Assembly: GCA_950295325.1 (NCBI GenBank)
Contig: OX485803.1
Coordinates: 69,019,554 to 69,083,553, forward strand
Reading direction: 5' to 3'
Length of the DNA stretch: 64,000 nucleotides
Origin: Polytrichum commune
Lineage: Eukaryota > Streptophyta > Polytrichopsida > Polytrichales > Polytrichaceae
The notes beneath the pieces were generated by a model that saw only the letters and a list, made by a program, of their open reading frames with translations, ran no database searches and was not told where the DNA came from. Positions within the stretch are counted from its first letter, which is position 1; each line of letters starts with the position of its first letter. The position numbers were made by a program, and so were the translations under genes. Shown here piece by piece: positions 1 through 13,253 of this stretch.

Positions 1-951
1 TCAATATGAAAGTGGGAGGGGGCGGGAGGTATTGTTTCCTAAACCCCTTCAAGGTAGGTGCCATGTGGGATCCCTAGCTCACTTCTAACCATTCCTTTTA
101 AAGATATAAATGTATTTTTTCGAGTAGAAAGTTTAGCGAGTCTAATTTAACTCTTAAAAATCGGTGGTGTTCATGAACATGTTACATATGTCTTGCTATG
201 TCCTACCACATGATGATGATGATGATAATCTCTATTTAGAATGAAAGATGGTCACGAGACCTCCACGATGGCATCCATAACATGTGATTTGCCTACGTAA
301 GACCAAACGTCATCAATGACATGTTTGTGGTGTACTCTTTAGACGCCCACGATGGGCAACTGTCTTGATTGAAGGTACTAAGCTTCAAGGACACGCCCAT
401 ATTTCCTATTCGCATGGCCTATTGTGTGAAAATCCTTAACCCAAAGAGTGATCATAATCTCAAATTAAGTATATATGTTCTTAGAAATGTTCGTGTTTAC
501 TAACTTGGGCCAATCTAAACTAGCGCTTGAGGGCCCTAGACCCGTGATAACCAAATCATGTGATTGGTTGAGGAGCCGGAGACGGTCCAAGTTCACTTTA
601 CACTAGATGATGAGGGGTAGAGGCATTCAACAAATTTGTGGGGACGAAATTTCTATTGGCACCAAATGAACAATGTTCATAGTCTACCATATATTGCGTT
701 AGGTCCATTAAAAAGAGTTGTGCCTACCACAAAAACAGGGGCCGTGGCAAGCAATTTTCTTGTCATTGGCTCCTAGAAATGTTATATTGTCACTTTGGAT
801 CCTGAATTGCCTATTATTCTGGATATTTTGTAGAAATGGCTAAGCTAATGACAAACAACTTGGTGATCAATATTGCAGGTCATGACAAATTTTGCTGATT
901 AATATGTGATGATTGTCATGTGTACCATCAAGAGTTACCAAGTACACATGT

Positions 952-985
<34 letters not shown>

Positions 986-2800
986 TGTTGTAATAATAAT
1001 AATAATAATAATAATAATCGATATGATACATGGGACTAATACCCTCATATTTCATTGCACACATATCCTATACTTTTGGCAAATATGAGAACTACTCAAA
1101 CCTGGAGCCTTTATACAACCAATGCACAACCAATGGAGACCACTTTGGATCTCCTAGGCACTTAGGGGTTAATCTAATACTAGTCTTAATACTTATGCAA
1201 ACACCTAAATTTAAGTGATATATGGCAAGGCTAGTAGTTACAATGAACACCTAAAAGACACATGTTACGATGAGATTGGACTATGTGGTCAAATAAGGAC
1301 ATTGTTTTAGGTTCAGTAAGTAAAACAATTAGGAGAGGGTGGGAGAGTCTATGTGATTGCTAAGAGAGAAAGAAGAATCTTTGCTTTGACCTCCTATAAG
1401 TTTTGCACCCCAAATTCAATTTTGACACTTGAAATGAGAATCCTGATGATTTACTATTGCTAACCAAATGATAATTTGTGACCCCATCCCATGGCCAAAA
1501 ATGCATGTGGAGTTGGAGGTGCATGTTATAGGCATGTCTACCTCAGGGTAGAATCCAAACTTGGACCATACTGACTTTCTTGACCAATCAAAGGTTTGAT
1601 GACTAGCGTGGTCTTAATTGAGTGGGTCTAAAATTGACATTTTTCTCTATGCACAGGATTCTTGTAGGATATGAAACATGTGATTAGTGCATGATGATTA
1701 GCAAACAAAAATTGTCCATGGAGCTACTTTCCTCATCATTTGGAGCATGTATGAGTATTATATTCATTGTCAAGTGAATCTTCCTTGAGTTATTAAACAA
1801 TCATATAGGTCTCCACCCCCCCCCCAAGATGTTGATTCTTGCATCAAGAATAATTAACAAAGATTGAGCACGTTATCCAATCTCTTTTCAACACATCTTT
1901 TTTTAGTGTTTGTTCTTGGATTCACACCCCACCATTCACTACTCAACTATAGGTGATTGTCTAAGATCCGACACCCAATTAGGCAACTCTACCTTAGATG
2001 CAAACCACCCCTAAGGTATGTGGATGTTAGTTGGTTTCTTTTCTTAATTGGACACCCATATTTAATTGATGTGTAGTTGGGTGAGGATCAAAAAAACAAA
2101 CACCATAAAAATACATGTTTAAAGAGACAGTGAACTATCTTATCAAATTTTGTCAACTATTCCACACTCAATAGTGAACACAATTGGGAAGACCTATACA
2201 TTCAATTCAAACTGAAACAAACATGCATTTCTTATAACCATAATTATATTAGGGAAGGTCCGACCTTTAGTCCTATTTTTTTGATGATGCTTTATCATAA
2301 ATTCGCACAAGTTTCGTTGTGTAAATAAAACTGGACGAAGTTGGAGAACATGGAAAACGAACCGAATAACGCCCACATACCTTAAACCAAGTCCCATTTT
2401 CAACTTTGTGAGGATTCATGCCATCAACTCGAGCTTTGTGTAGCTGAGGGTTCTTTGTCCAAGTGGTACCATATAGTTATATCCCAAGACGGGGCAACAT
2501 GAGTGAACTGTGCATGTAATCACGAATCATCCAACAAGTGCATGTTTAGTTACCCCTAAAGGACCACTGTGAGCCCAATTATGTGCCCACATTTGAAATT
2601 AACCTTAGGAATGCCAAAATCTCTGAATTAGTGTTGGTTGAGTTGGTTAGAAGGACTAAAGAGGATTAGAAGCTTAAAAGTTTAGATAGAATTACATTAA
2701 GTGTTCTTAGTCTAGGAATCATTGAAGGAAAGAAAACCAAAAATGAGAAAAATAGTTGTTTAGGGGTTGATTAAGGCTTAAGCCCAAGAGGCTAGAACCG
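1..2800. other. Intergenic, no gene seen
   Basis: AT-rich DNA without a convincing reading frame on either strand; the few ORFs are short, start in low-complexity sequence and show no recognisable domain. The only structured features are an AAT microsatellite (952-1018) and a ten-base C run (1816-1825). Confidence 0.6.
952..1018. repeat. AAT/TAA microsatellite in two blocks
   Basis: Two runs of AAT triplets are separated by the short sequence AACATGTTG. An ACATGT motif precedes the first block and recurs in the spacer, so the second block may be a local duplication of the first together with its flank. Confidence 0.9.
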
Positions 2801-3860
2801 GGGATTAATTGTTTGAATTAGGGGGTCCCAGGTGGGATTTGGATAACCCTGGTTTTCGAGGGCCAGGAGAGCTCGGAGGCCAGGGGGTCTCTCCCCAGTC
2901 TCACGTCGGGAAAACGGAAGGGGAGCTCGGCCAAGCTCTTGACAAGAGGCACCAAGCACTGGTCCAGATCTGGATTGAAAAAATGGGATTCGGGATGCGT
3001 CTAAAGGAGAGGCAGGGACTGGGACGGAGCGAGGAAACCTTGCCCGGTGACAGAAGTGTTGAGGTCTGGGGATCGGAGGAGCTTATGACAGAGTTCAAGG
3101 GTGGGTTCGCAAAGCACCGCGGAAGGGGATAGACCCAACTGCGGAAGCACTGGTCTCCGCTGGTTTTCGCTGCTGCCACTGCCGTCGAGGCTAACTCAGA
3201 TCAGGCTGCATTGTCTTCGTGAGTGAAGACCGAGGTGGCGGTTGAACGTTGAGCTGAGTGTGGAGAGAATAGCTCAGCGGCGAGGGACTACTAGCAACAT
3301 CAAAGGAGGACTGTCGCCGGGGTTAATTCAGAGTAGGCCGCATTGTCTTCGTGAGTGAAGATTGAGATAGCTCGGCGGCGAGGAACAACCAGCAGCCTCA
3401 AGGGAGGATTGCAGACATGTGATCGGAGGGAATCCGAATTTCTGTGGTGCGGGGTGGTTGAGCTTATCATGCTGTTGTTTTCCCTTGAGGTTGTCAGTGT
3501 GGACATGCATTCAAGTGAAGGGTGGAGGGAGAAGCCCGAAGATTGGCGGCTGAGGGAGGAGGATCAGGATGCGGTCCGAAGAGAAGGATTCTCTTGCTGC
3601 TGCCGGCACCAAGGCTGCAGGCTAATCTCCGAAGTGACTAATGAACTGAGTATACGAAGGTGGATTGCGGGCAATATTGGAAGGACCTGATGCGAATCAG
3701 GAGGGAGCGATAGAGGATGGCCGCATTACCAAGGAGGAGTGCTTATGGAGCCGAAACCAGGTGGTGAGCAATACCTCCGCTCAAGCAAGATGAAGCTAGG
3801 GGGCATCCCCTGGTGCAATTTACTAGACAACATAGGAGAGGAGGATGGAGATGGGTTTCA
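2800..3860. repeat. GC-richer stretch with a tandem duplication
   Basis: This kilobase is clearly richer in G and C than its surroundings and gives overlapping ORFs on both strands, none with a recognisable domain. It contains a diverged tandem duplication: the motif TGCATTGTCTTCGTGAGTGA at about 3209-3228 recurs at about 3340-3359 (as CGCATT...), each followed by an AGCTC-GCGGCGAGG segment and an AGCA..TCAA.GGAGGA segment. It may be a fossil gene or untranslated region; I cannot assign it. Confidence 0.45.
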
Positions 3861-4595
3861 AAGGTGAAGGGGGTAGGTAGGGTTAGTTAAGTGTGTAGTT
3901 AATAATTAGTGACTTGATCAAAGGCATTTGTTAATGCCATTGTATGGTTCTCTTCTTAATGATAAAGCGTGTTGGCATTTTAATTCCACTCAAGGGTGCA
4001 TTACAAGAATTGGTGGGTTGAGGGGGATTGAGTTAGTACATGTGAGTCAGAGCCTTCACCCGGACACTGATGCATATAAGGGTGGAGGTTTGGGCTCACA
4101 ACCACGTGTAGATCGAAGTAGATTTTACAATAATTTTCACATTTTCATTTAGGGTTGTTAACGTGGGTATTAATTTAGGGTTTTCTTATATCATCCTTAT
4201 GGAATGAAAATAATAGTGATTAGGGCACAATAAGAAGTCTTATGCCACTCAAGAGCACTTTGACCTTTGAGATGAAGCCATGAAAACCCGATGATGGAAT
4301 AGGTCAAGGGGTGCCCAAGTTCCCGGGGGTTGCACCTTTCATTACACATATGAGTATATGTGAGTGCACAAAAGAGGTATTAATATGAACTTTTTCCTAT
4401 TACGTATACATATGCTACACAAAATATAACTCATAATTATGTACATGTATGGAGGACCTCTAGAAAATATGCACTATTTGTACTTGTATGTTAGGGTCAA
4501 TATACTTTGTGGAATAAGTACTTAATAAACCCTCACCTTAAGCTAGAATTATCAAAAAGACATCATGGTAGACCAAAATAATTAGCTTCAATTAA

Positions 4596-5665
4596 GGTTT
4601 GGTTTGCTGGGAGGGTTTAGAAAATGCATTAAAAATTGGTAATCTTTGGGTGGAGTATAGGGATGTAGTTGACTTGATGGACCTTCCATCAAACATGGAG
4701 ATTGGTTTATGTTGGTATCAAAATGGAACCAACAATAAGTGGACTTACAATCATATAGATCATTTGATGTTAGATTCAAAAACAATGATTGCAATAGCTT
4801 CTATGGCATGTATTGTAGAGTTAGATGCTTATGAGTTACATATGGGGGATGAAAAAATGTTTAATGATGCTATTAATGAATGCTAGGGTTCTACAATACA
4901 TATGATAAGGGTTCATTGTCATTCAAAAATGTATTTGTCTCGGAGGGTGCACTTATTGTTAAAAGTATGGGCTTATGTGGGTGTACAAAATGGGTATTAA
5001 TTGTGCCTAGGGGTTACAAAATATACAGAAGGTATGGGTATTATTTATTCTAGCTTTGTAAATATACTAGGCATATTATTCATGCACTGCTACTTGTATT
5101 TCTACATTTAGGCCCAAAATCAATTATAATGGAGTGGATAATCTACAAGAGATTCAAATGAATATTTCATCCAATATGTGAGTTGAATGGTAATCCCACA
5201 TTATCCAAGGATAGGTTCACTAGAATCAAGTATGGTATGTTGTATGTCAAACCTAAAGTTCAACTATCTAGAGTCAGGGATAATGATTACTCATTGAAAT
5301 TGGGGTGTGATTGTGCGGTATCGTTTGTCTCTCAAACAATAGTTGAAGGAGTGAAGAAAAGAGGAATAAAAAAGAAGCAAGTAGGCTAGAACATTGACTA
5401 CCAAGACTTGGTATTTGGGAGGGGTCTCTAAGAATGCACCACAAAATTGGCAACATGTAGATTGAGTATCAACAACTAATTGACCTCTAGAACCGGCCTT
5501 CCAATATGGAAATAAGATTATGTGGGTACTAAAATAAGAATGGGTCAATGTGGACCTACGATTTGACAAATCATTTGATGATAGAGTAGAAGCCATCATT
5601 GCATTGATCACAATGACTTATCTTTTAGAATTTTTTTGTATGAGTTACATCCAATGGATGAACTA
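4596..5665 (+). pseudogene. Two diverged copies of an unknown degenerate coding segment
   Basis: A plus-strand ORF (about 4599-4886) contains the words PSNMEIGLCWYQNG and WTYNHIDHLM. A second stretch at about 5400-5660 gives the same order of words (a degraded form of the same phrase, then MWTYD, HLMI, then ELH) but broken by stops and frame changes. The intervening DNA (5100-5390) holds another short ORF. This looks like two copies of one ancestral exon that have both decayed. The family is not recognised. Confidence 0.4.
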
Positions 5666-5699
5666 GTATCCAATGAATTATGTACATGGTGTATATAAT

Positions 5700-7249
5700 C
5701 ATGATAAGTCTTGAAGTGTCAAAATCTTCAATTGTCGTTAGATGGGCGTTCTTGTGAGTAATTTATGTTGTATATTAGCTAAAAACCAATTTTGGGACAA
5801 TCTAAGGTCCAAAATGTGTACTGATTGAGTAAATTTCTTGTATAAGATACCATGAGTTTTATTGCATGAGTAATGACTTTTCGACATGAAAGCCCTCCTT
5901 TTTTTCAAGGATTTTTGGTTTCTTTTGCATTCAACTAGTGAATATAGTTTCAATTGGTGTTTAAACTTTCAGTTTTATACAAAATAAATCTACATGTGCT
6001 CTTTTAATACCTAAGGAAACAATGTACTTATGATGTTGTTTATGTATTTATAGACACCTAAAGTGTCATTTGCTCAAATATGTTTGGTGAAACATCATAC
6101 ACATATATGTGTACAACATCATAAAGCTTGCAACATCATAAACATTTATGGTGTGTAGACTTCCCTCCAAGCACATCAAAACAATGCGAACTCAATTTCA
6201 CACCACTGCCATCCACTCCCTCCCTGCCATCATCCTTAACAAACACAAACTCAAAACTTAATCCCACATAATCTCTACAAATGCTCCTCCTGTAACCCCT
6301 CCCCCTATCCTCCCCCCCCCCCTAACAAAAATACAATTAACATTAGGAAAAAAAAAAACTCCTATCCCCAGATGGGGATCTAGTTGGTTACGCTTGATCT
6401 AGTCAACTACATAGAGTCCACCACTGAAAGGTGAAAGTAGGTTGTGCGCGAATTGACTCTTCATTCATGATTGCTTGCATGGGAGGTCAACATTTCTACC
6501 TATCTATCTATACGGTGTGAAAATCACTGGTTGCACAAGAATAGTGCACACACTCGTGATTAGACAAGAATAATCTCCATCCATATATATATATATATAT
6601 ATTCCTTATTCTCAAAAGTCACAGATGCAATTAGAGCAAAACTTATCTCATTTGAAACCCTATCGTCTCTCGTTAGGAATTGCTCATATGAACATAAAAA
6701 TTCATATGCAATATTAGAGATTAAGGAACTTTGGAACATGGTCTTTTACGATTGTCGATCTTGAAAACACCCACTAATAAGATTTCATTCGCCAACAAAC
6801 TGAATCTTACGGTTTGAAAATTATAAACTATGACTAAGATCACTCAATGCCACAAGACACACTATAATAAAGCATACTCTTATATACATACATGTGTAAA
6901 ATGATATAAAAATGATATAAATATAAATATAGACACACACACACATGCCCAAATTGGCCCCAACTGCTGATACTATGCACTGCTGCATGCGTAGTTTGTA
7001 CAGAAAGAAAGCCCTTCCGTTGGCCCTCCTCAACCGTATTGGGGGTGGGGGGTCCACCGGTGCACCAGTTGGGCTTGTCGGGGTTTGAGTAGCCCTTGGG
7101 GTACGGGATGGCCCCCTCTGCATTGCATTGCATGGCATGGCCTCTTGCTCGTCAAAAAGAGCAACCAAACTATCTACCACTGCAGTAGATTTGCGATAAG
7201 GTTGCCCAAAAGCTGCAACCAAAATGATAGCAATTCAGACTGATCCCAT
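5700..7249. other. Intergenic, no gene seen
   Basis: Contains an 11-base C run (6312-6322), a TA microsatellite (about 6583-6602) and a CA-rich tract near 6930. Open frames on the minus strand around 6821-7222 run straight through the CA/TA-rich tract and are not credible in their present form, although 7000-7220 could be the decayed tail of the relic that starts at 8998. Confidence 0.5.
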
Positions 7250-8998
7250 GAAGTTCTTCTTTGTACTCACGGAGTGGAGGAGTATGTCGTACATACTACT
7301 TTCTAGCCATGTCCTTGAAGACTGAAACCTCAACTGCTTATTTCTCAAGCTCATCCCCTTCATCTGGAACTACACTAAAATATGATATTTGGGAGTGGTG
7401 GTTGATTCCGGACACCATTGTGGTGAATTTGTCTTTGATCCGTTTCCTCCCAATCTTGCATTAGCGCGGTGGAAGAGCTTCTCCAATATTGGCGGGTTTT
7501 GTTGTTCAGTTGTGTTCCATTGATGTTGCCTTTATGTTTTGTAAAGTCGACCCTTCGCCTGAGTATGTAGGCGGATTTGTTCACCCACTTGGTGTAGACC
7601 ACAACGTTAGACATTGCATATGGCACCAACCACATTGCTTCTCCTCTTTGTGGTTTTGTGTGTGATCGAAACTTACTTCAACGATGTTGCCTTTGCTGCA
7701 AAGCCTTTTGATGGTTGTCACTGTGGTGGATTGAGATTCTATTTGAGGAAGATTGTTGATGACAAGCATTGTACTAATAATGTGGAGCTTGGAAGGATTA
7801 CCCGTCTCTTGATCACAGGTGATGCTTACAATGAGTTTTTCACCGTTGAACTTGAGGGCGTTCTTGAGGATGACGTCGCGCTCGGGGTCCAGGTTGGCCA
7901 ATATCAAGAACTCATGAGGTCTCCCCACATAGTAGCTCTTCCGCACAAATTTTTTGAACATGTCATGTGCGGCTTTACCTCGGAATGTATCACCTTTGAG
8001 GTGTAGTCGGAGGTTGCGAGCTTTGGTGGCTAACTCAAATCCTTTCTCCACCTTGCGGATCATCTTCTTGCTGACTTCCATCTATATCACAAAAAGTCGT
8101 TTGCCTTTCAAGAATGCAATGCCATCCTTGTGTGGGTACTTCATGTGGAGCTTAAAGATGCCCACCCAATTTGTTGGTGATGATGTTGATGCCAATGTTT
8201 GATAGGTTGGTGTATTCCGATCTTTGGTGAATGTTCATCATGCACAATCTTTTTAGACATGTTTTTTTTCTTTTCACTCCTACTTATGTTCTTGCGTCCT
8301 TTATCAAAGCGTATGGTGATGTAGAAGTCGTCGGATAAGCAAGTTTCGGGGTTAACCTTCTCATGGTGCGGGAGGTGTGTGAAGTGTAGATAGTGTCCCG
8401 GCACGGTGTCTAGTCTTTCATGCGGGTAGAACCATCGTTTCACTCTTGGGAATGCACGGCGGAGTGTTTGGAATTCTTCTACTTCGTTAAGTGGCGTGTC
8501 CATGATGAGGAATTCTTTCATCTATGCACTTCTCTTTCACTATCCTTGAGCCTTGTTGAGTTGCCTTGGCCTTGCATATGGGAAATCCGAGCCACATTTG
8601 TGTGATAATTCAATCCTTGGGATCTTTTGCCTTGCACAACTTTGTGTGTATTCAACCTCTTGGAGTTTGTTTGGGTTCGTGGTAGTGGTGAATTCTTCTA
8701 TGTCCAACTTCCTTTGCTTGGCATTGTGTGGGTTGCAATCCTCCTCCTTCCTTGGGCTCTTGTATGGGATGGTTAGGGGAATGCCTTCCGCCAGATGAAC
8801 AATGTTGTGCATTTTGTGGGTTAGAAGTGGATTACCAAAGGGATAGTCATGATTGGAAACTTGGAGTGAGCTTCCACCTTGTACCCGAGAGATGCTCTCC
8901 GATTCCATGTCTAGCTCTTCGTCATGATGGGGTTCATGATCTTGCTCTCTGAGTGGATATCTTGGTTGGCGGCTTCTTGGATGATAAATGGACTTCAT
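7250..8998 (-). pseudogene. Decayed minus-strand gene of unknown family
   Basis: Three minus-strand frames follow each other with good protein-like composition: 8998-8540, 8521-8141 and 8081-7581, then 7635-7375 in a shifted frame. The frame of the second segment is picked up again just past 8141 (words VGIFKLHMKYPHKDG and AFLKGKRLFVI) and meets a stop directly before the ATG at 8081, so the pieces were probably one reading frame that has gathered at least one in-frame stop and one or more frameshifts. The middle piece is rich in charged residues and reads like a folded domain (GRPHEFLILANLDPERDV). I do not recognise the family; a retroelement or host-gene origin is equally possible. Confidence 0.4.
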
Positions 8999-9329
8999 GT
9001 GCTACTTGTTGGACTCATGTGGGTACTTGTTGTTCTCCTCCTCTTGTCAGCCTCATCCATGCTTTCCTGGTTTTGCTCGCAAATTGCTAGATTATGACTG
9101 CCTTCTCCACTCCCATGTCGTTCTACTAGAGTAATTGTGGCCTCTTCTGTCATTACACTTGCTCACTTGCCCCTCTGTGGTATTCATGGCAACATGTTGG
9201 AGATGTTTGATGATTGCGGCTTGTTTGCATGGTTTTTGTAGTAGTTTGGTACTGGTATTGTTGGAGAATTTGCTGGAGTGATCATACCATTGTGGGGGTT
9301 TGTTTCGGCTACTTGTGGCTAGCTGAGGC

Positions 9330-9827
9330 CACGGGTAGATCACTTAGTGCATTTTAAAAACGATGTGCGGCATAATATAGAGAGGATTAAAATCATTTGA
9401 AATAAAAATTATAAAGGAATTCCAAATAATGAAGGGGCCATTAAATGTAGACAATCCCATTATAAGTAAGTTAGATGGACATAAAACGTGGGCCATTATT
9501 TTTTTGTAAAATTAATATAGGGGCTGAAGATAAGGATCCTAGAAGGTATGTTTAGTATGGTATGTAAATGGGTTTAGGACTCACGGGGATGGATGATAAT
9601 TGGGATTTCCGTCTGTCCAAAATTATTTAAAAGGAATATAGAGTACAAAAAATTGCAGTGACTTGGACAATATAAGTAATGGAAGGGTGCAAACAAATGG
9701 GCCATTTTTGAAATTTAAGTAATTATAGGGAGGCTTTAATTCAGCCCTTGAAGGTAAATAGCCCCCCAAAAAAAAAACCCCAAGCTGCACGTGGTGCACA
9801 AAAATGCCTTAAAGTGATCTACCCGTG
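9330..9827 (-). mobile_element. hAT-like MITE, copy 1
   Basis: A 498-bp element with terminal inverted repeats starting CACGGGTAGATCACT, flanked by a perfect 8-bp target duplication GCTGAGGC (9322-9329 and 9828-9835). An 8-bp duplication and CA..G termini fit the hAT superfamily. It encodes nothing convincing, so it is non-autonomous. It is the reverse orientation of copies at 13254 and 24683 and is very similar to the first over its full length. Confidence 0.93.
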
Positions 9828-10984
9828 GCTGAGGCTTGATTTTCTCAATCAGAGTGTTGTAGCCATTTGGATAATTGTAATTTTAGTGTTGAGTTTGTGT
9901 TTTTTCAACAAGTATTTGTATCTCTATATTGTGTGCCATGTATGGATTTCCAACTAAGGTTGTGTGTGTAGCTGGGATTGGTTGTGTTCAATAGGCGATA
10001 TTGGAGGTGGTTTCGAAGGCTATGCTTCGTTTTGGGTTGTATGCGCTTGCAAACCCAATGCATGTGATTTGTTAGATGTGGTTTTTGCCTATGTGTGTAC
10101 CTAGGTTTTGTTGTGTGCAGATAGGCAGTGCCATTCTTTGTAGCTTTGGTGTTTGCGAGGTTAGTGTCGGCCAAACACTTCGGTGGGGGCTGATTTGTAT
10201 ATGTGTAGTTGGTGTTGTGTGGGTGTGTTGTCGAAGGTGGTGTAGGGAGTTTTTGGAAGTGATTGTGTGTTGTTCAATATATGGCGGTGAGGTGGTGTGG
10301 TTTGCTGGTGCATGAGAGGGCCGGCTAACTTTGAAGGTAAAATTGTAGTTGCTTGTTTTTTGGTGTTGTGATTTTCATTTAAAAAAATATTTATGGTAGT
10401 TTGTGGGGTGTGAAAGTGCTTATTGTTGGTGTTTTGTGGTTGAGGGTCGGAGCTTGGATTGTGTTTTGCAGCTTGGTGATTTGCGGTTGGAAGAATGTAG
10501 GATTGTTGTGTTGGATCTGGAAAATTACATGGGGGACCAAGCTAGAGAGCAAGGTGGGTCAACGTACAAAGGAGTAGCTTGATTTTGTTTTGAGTATTGA
10601 TAGGATTTGGTGGGTTTCAACAAATCGGCTTTTTGTGGAGGTTGGTACATTGTGCTTTGCTTGGTGGATAGGTGTAATCCTGTGTGAATAACATGTATTG
10701 TTGATAGTAGGGTTGCCTATGGTGTTGTTTGTGGTTGCCATGCAAATGAGTGTGGGCTTCGAGCAATTTTGGGAGGCACATTTTTGGTGGTAGTTCCATG
10801 GTAGGACCTGTGTCGTAGTGCTTGTATGTAGCTCATGATGTGTATGTAGTGTGAATTTTGTGGAGTGTAGAGTTTCTACAATGGGAGAGAGTTCTGATGG
10901 AGGCAATGTGGACGGAGTTGAGAGAATGGAGAGTGACCCTTGGGGTGGACTCCTTGGTATAATTGCAACTCTCTTGGAACTAAA

Positions 10985-11150
10985 TGTAGTGAAGGCATTT
11001 ATCACATGCAACTGACAATCTTAGTATAAATACACAAATTCATTATTTAGCATGTTGTTAGTACATGTACATATATATTTTTCTATAAACTTCCCTTATA
11101 CAAGGGGTTTAATTTCATAGTGACCCATGCACATCATTTTGATTTCCAAC
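10985..11150 (+). repeat. Dispersed repeat A, copy 1 (possible LTR fragment)
   Basis: About 165 bp that recur, diverged, at 54774-54938 in the same orientation. Shared landmarks in order are ATGTAGTG.AGGCATTTA, TTAGTATAAATAC (a TATA-like word), TCTATAAACTTC and GGGTTTAATTTCATAGTGACC. A TATA-like word followed by a transcript-like tail suggests a retroelement LTR, but no TG..CA ends or primer site were found. Confidence 0.6.
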
Positions 11151-11519
11151 AATTGCCCATGAGAGTTCCAAGAGCCATTAGTTTGCAAAAACCTAGAACA
11201 CAAATGCAAACCCTAACAAGAACATACATGGTAGTCATTGAGGACTATGACCATATGACAACAATGGATAAAATGTGAAGTGGATGAAACCAACACATCT
11301 ATTGTCAATATTTTCTCTAAACCTTAGGGCTTTTGTACATCTACATTCATTTAAAAAATATTAATAGCCTTTTTAGATGTACACACTAGAGAGTAATAAT
11401 ACTTCTCCCCTATGTATACTATGTACTCTAATGCAACAAATAATACTCCTTCTTACACTCACGTTAGTTTGTACATGGTACAAAGAGGCCACCCCCTGGG
11501 AGAGTGTGCAAGGAGTTTT

Positions 11520-11766
11520 TGATGTGTTTGCAGTTGGAATTTTGAAGGGTATAGGGTATCTCTAGAGGGAGGAGACTTTGATGAGCAATATGGATGGAAG
11601 CAATGTAGGCGGAGTTGAGAGAATGGCAAGTGTGCATGTAGCTATTGATGTGCCTGCAGTTGGAGATTTGAGGACCGTATAGTATCAATAGAGGGAGGGA
11701 GTTTTGGTGGGCGATATTGATGGAAGAAATACGGATGGAGTTGAAAGAGTGGAAAATGTGCATTGT
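11520..11766 (+). repeat. Two-unit tandem repeat, about 127 bp each
   Basis: Units begin GATGTG...TGCAGTTGGA at about 11520 and 11647 and share GAGGGAGG, GGAGTTGA.AGA.TGG and ATGTGCAT blocks. A related single block lies near 10890-10930. It explains the internally repetitive minus-strand ORF here. Confidence 0.7.
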
Positions 11767-12320
11767 AAGACATGTATCTTTGTGGATTTTTTGATGAGGA
11801 GATTTGACATTAGGGGAGTGTGGAATATTGTGGGGATTTCTTCGTCGGTAGGGAGTGTGTATATTCATTGGGTTGTAAGAATAAAGAACATCAATGCTGC
11901 TTGGATTAGATATCATGGTTGCAATATGCTCCAACTTGTATATGTTGATGCATGATGTTGGCCTTGGTTAGTTCCATGTTTGAATGGTTCTTGTACAACT
12001 CCTTGCATAGTTGGTTGAGTTGTAGCTAAGGTTGTTGCTTGTATCCTCTCTATTTTTCTTGGATTCACAATTATGGTTGTGTGGCGTGTTGGAGTAGTGT
12101 TCTTCAAGAAATGGTTGTTGGCGCTACTCCTTGGTGTTGCCGCAGTGAGTTCGGTGATGTGCTACTAATGGCAAGGTTGGCATTTTTGCTACCGGTGGTT
12201 GTTCACAATTCTCATCTTTTGTTGTGTAGTCTATGTGTTTTTTTGTGTGTTTTGTGTAGTGTTGATGTGTTATATTGTGTTGTGCTTTGGTGTTTGTTTC
12301 TGCTCTTGCTCATGATATGA

Positions 12321-13253
12321 TGTGCACTCCTATTGGATCCGGCGTTAGTTTGTGTGCGTCGTTGCGGCGATAGGTTTCTTCAGTCTAGTACCGCAGGAGC
12401 AAGTGCTCCGTAGCTTTTTGTCATCGCCCTCCCCCACATACACACACATTTTTACAAAGTTTGTCTACCGGCATGCATAGGCAGTTTGAGAATTAGCACA
12501 AAATCACCCAATTTTCTCAATGCTTAAAATATCATCCATTCATCTCATTGTAAGTCATGTTTTGGCTATCAAATCTTTGCTACTATGAAGGACCTACGGC
12601 CTCCCAAAAATTGTCAAAAACAAAAAATAAAGTGTGGTTGATTGCAATTTGCAAGCTGACATCTATGCAACTAAGTTTCTAAAGAAAATAACATGTCCGG
12701 TCTCTTGGGAAAGAAAAAAGAAAGAAAGAAAGAAAAACCTAAACTATTGTTGTAGGCAACATGCATAAATGAAGAGTCTTTTCTTCCATAGACTATTGCC
12801 ATCTTTCAATGGGGACTCTATCATATGGGGTCGGGGGAAGTTAACTTGGGGGGAGGGGGTTTCCCAAAAACGTTAGTTGGGGGTAGCATGTTAACCTCCA
12901 TGTAAAAGAAATGATTAACCCTAGTAACTTTGGGGCATGCACTTAGTACAATTTGTGATAGACACGTGCATTAAAAGGGTAATTATCTGGGCCATTTTTT
13001 TGTCATTTTATTATTATTATTAACCCTATCGTTAATTATATGGTGTAGGAGGCATAAATATATAGCATGCTATGTTTGCTAGAAAAGGCATTTCTTGACA
13101 TATAAATTTGGTTGTACCAAAACATACATGCTTGAATCCAACATTCATACACATAACATATATAAATAACATGAAACACTTCAATCTTGTAGTTGAGGCC
13201 ACTCGAATTCCCATGCATATATCAAAACCATATGAGAACCATCATACACCACC
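12321..13253. other. Intergenic, no gene seen
   Basis: AT-rich sequence with an AAAGA tract near 12715; short overlapping minus-strand ORFs near 13040-13218 show no domain. Nothing else stands out. Confidence 0.5.

Larger units (their letters stand above)
9836..12320. other. GT-rich low-complexity DNA with repeats
   Basis: The plus strand is strongly enriched in G and T, which produces long minus-strand ORFs (11011-10559, 11934-11464) of biased composition that I do not accept as genes. The stretch holds a two-unit tandem repeat (11520-11766) and one half of a dispersed repeat (10985-11150). Confidence 0.5.

Noticed and set aside
6821-7222. Minus-strand ORFs of 97-133 codons
   Set aside because: Run through CA/TA-rich sequence giving hydrophobic Tyr/Ile/Cys runs; not credible as an independent gene.
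10559-11934. Minus-strand ORFs of about 150 codons rich in His, Thr, Ser and Ile
   Set aside because: Produced by GT-rich plus-strand low-complexity DNA and a tandem repeat; no domain or splice support.
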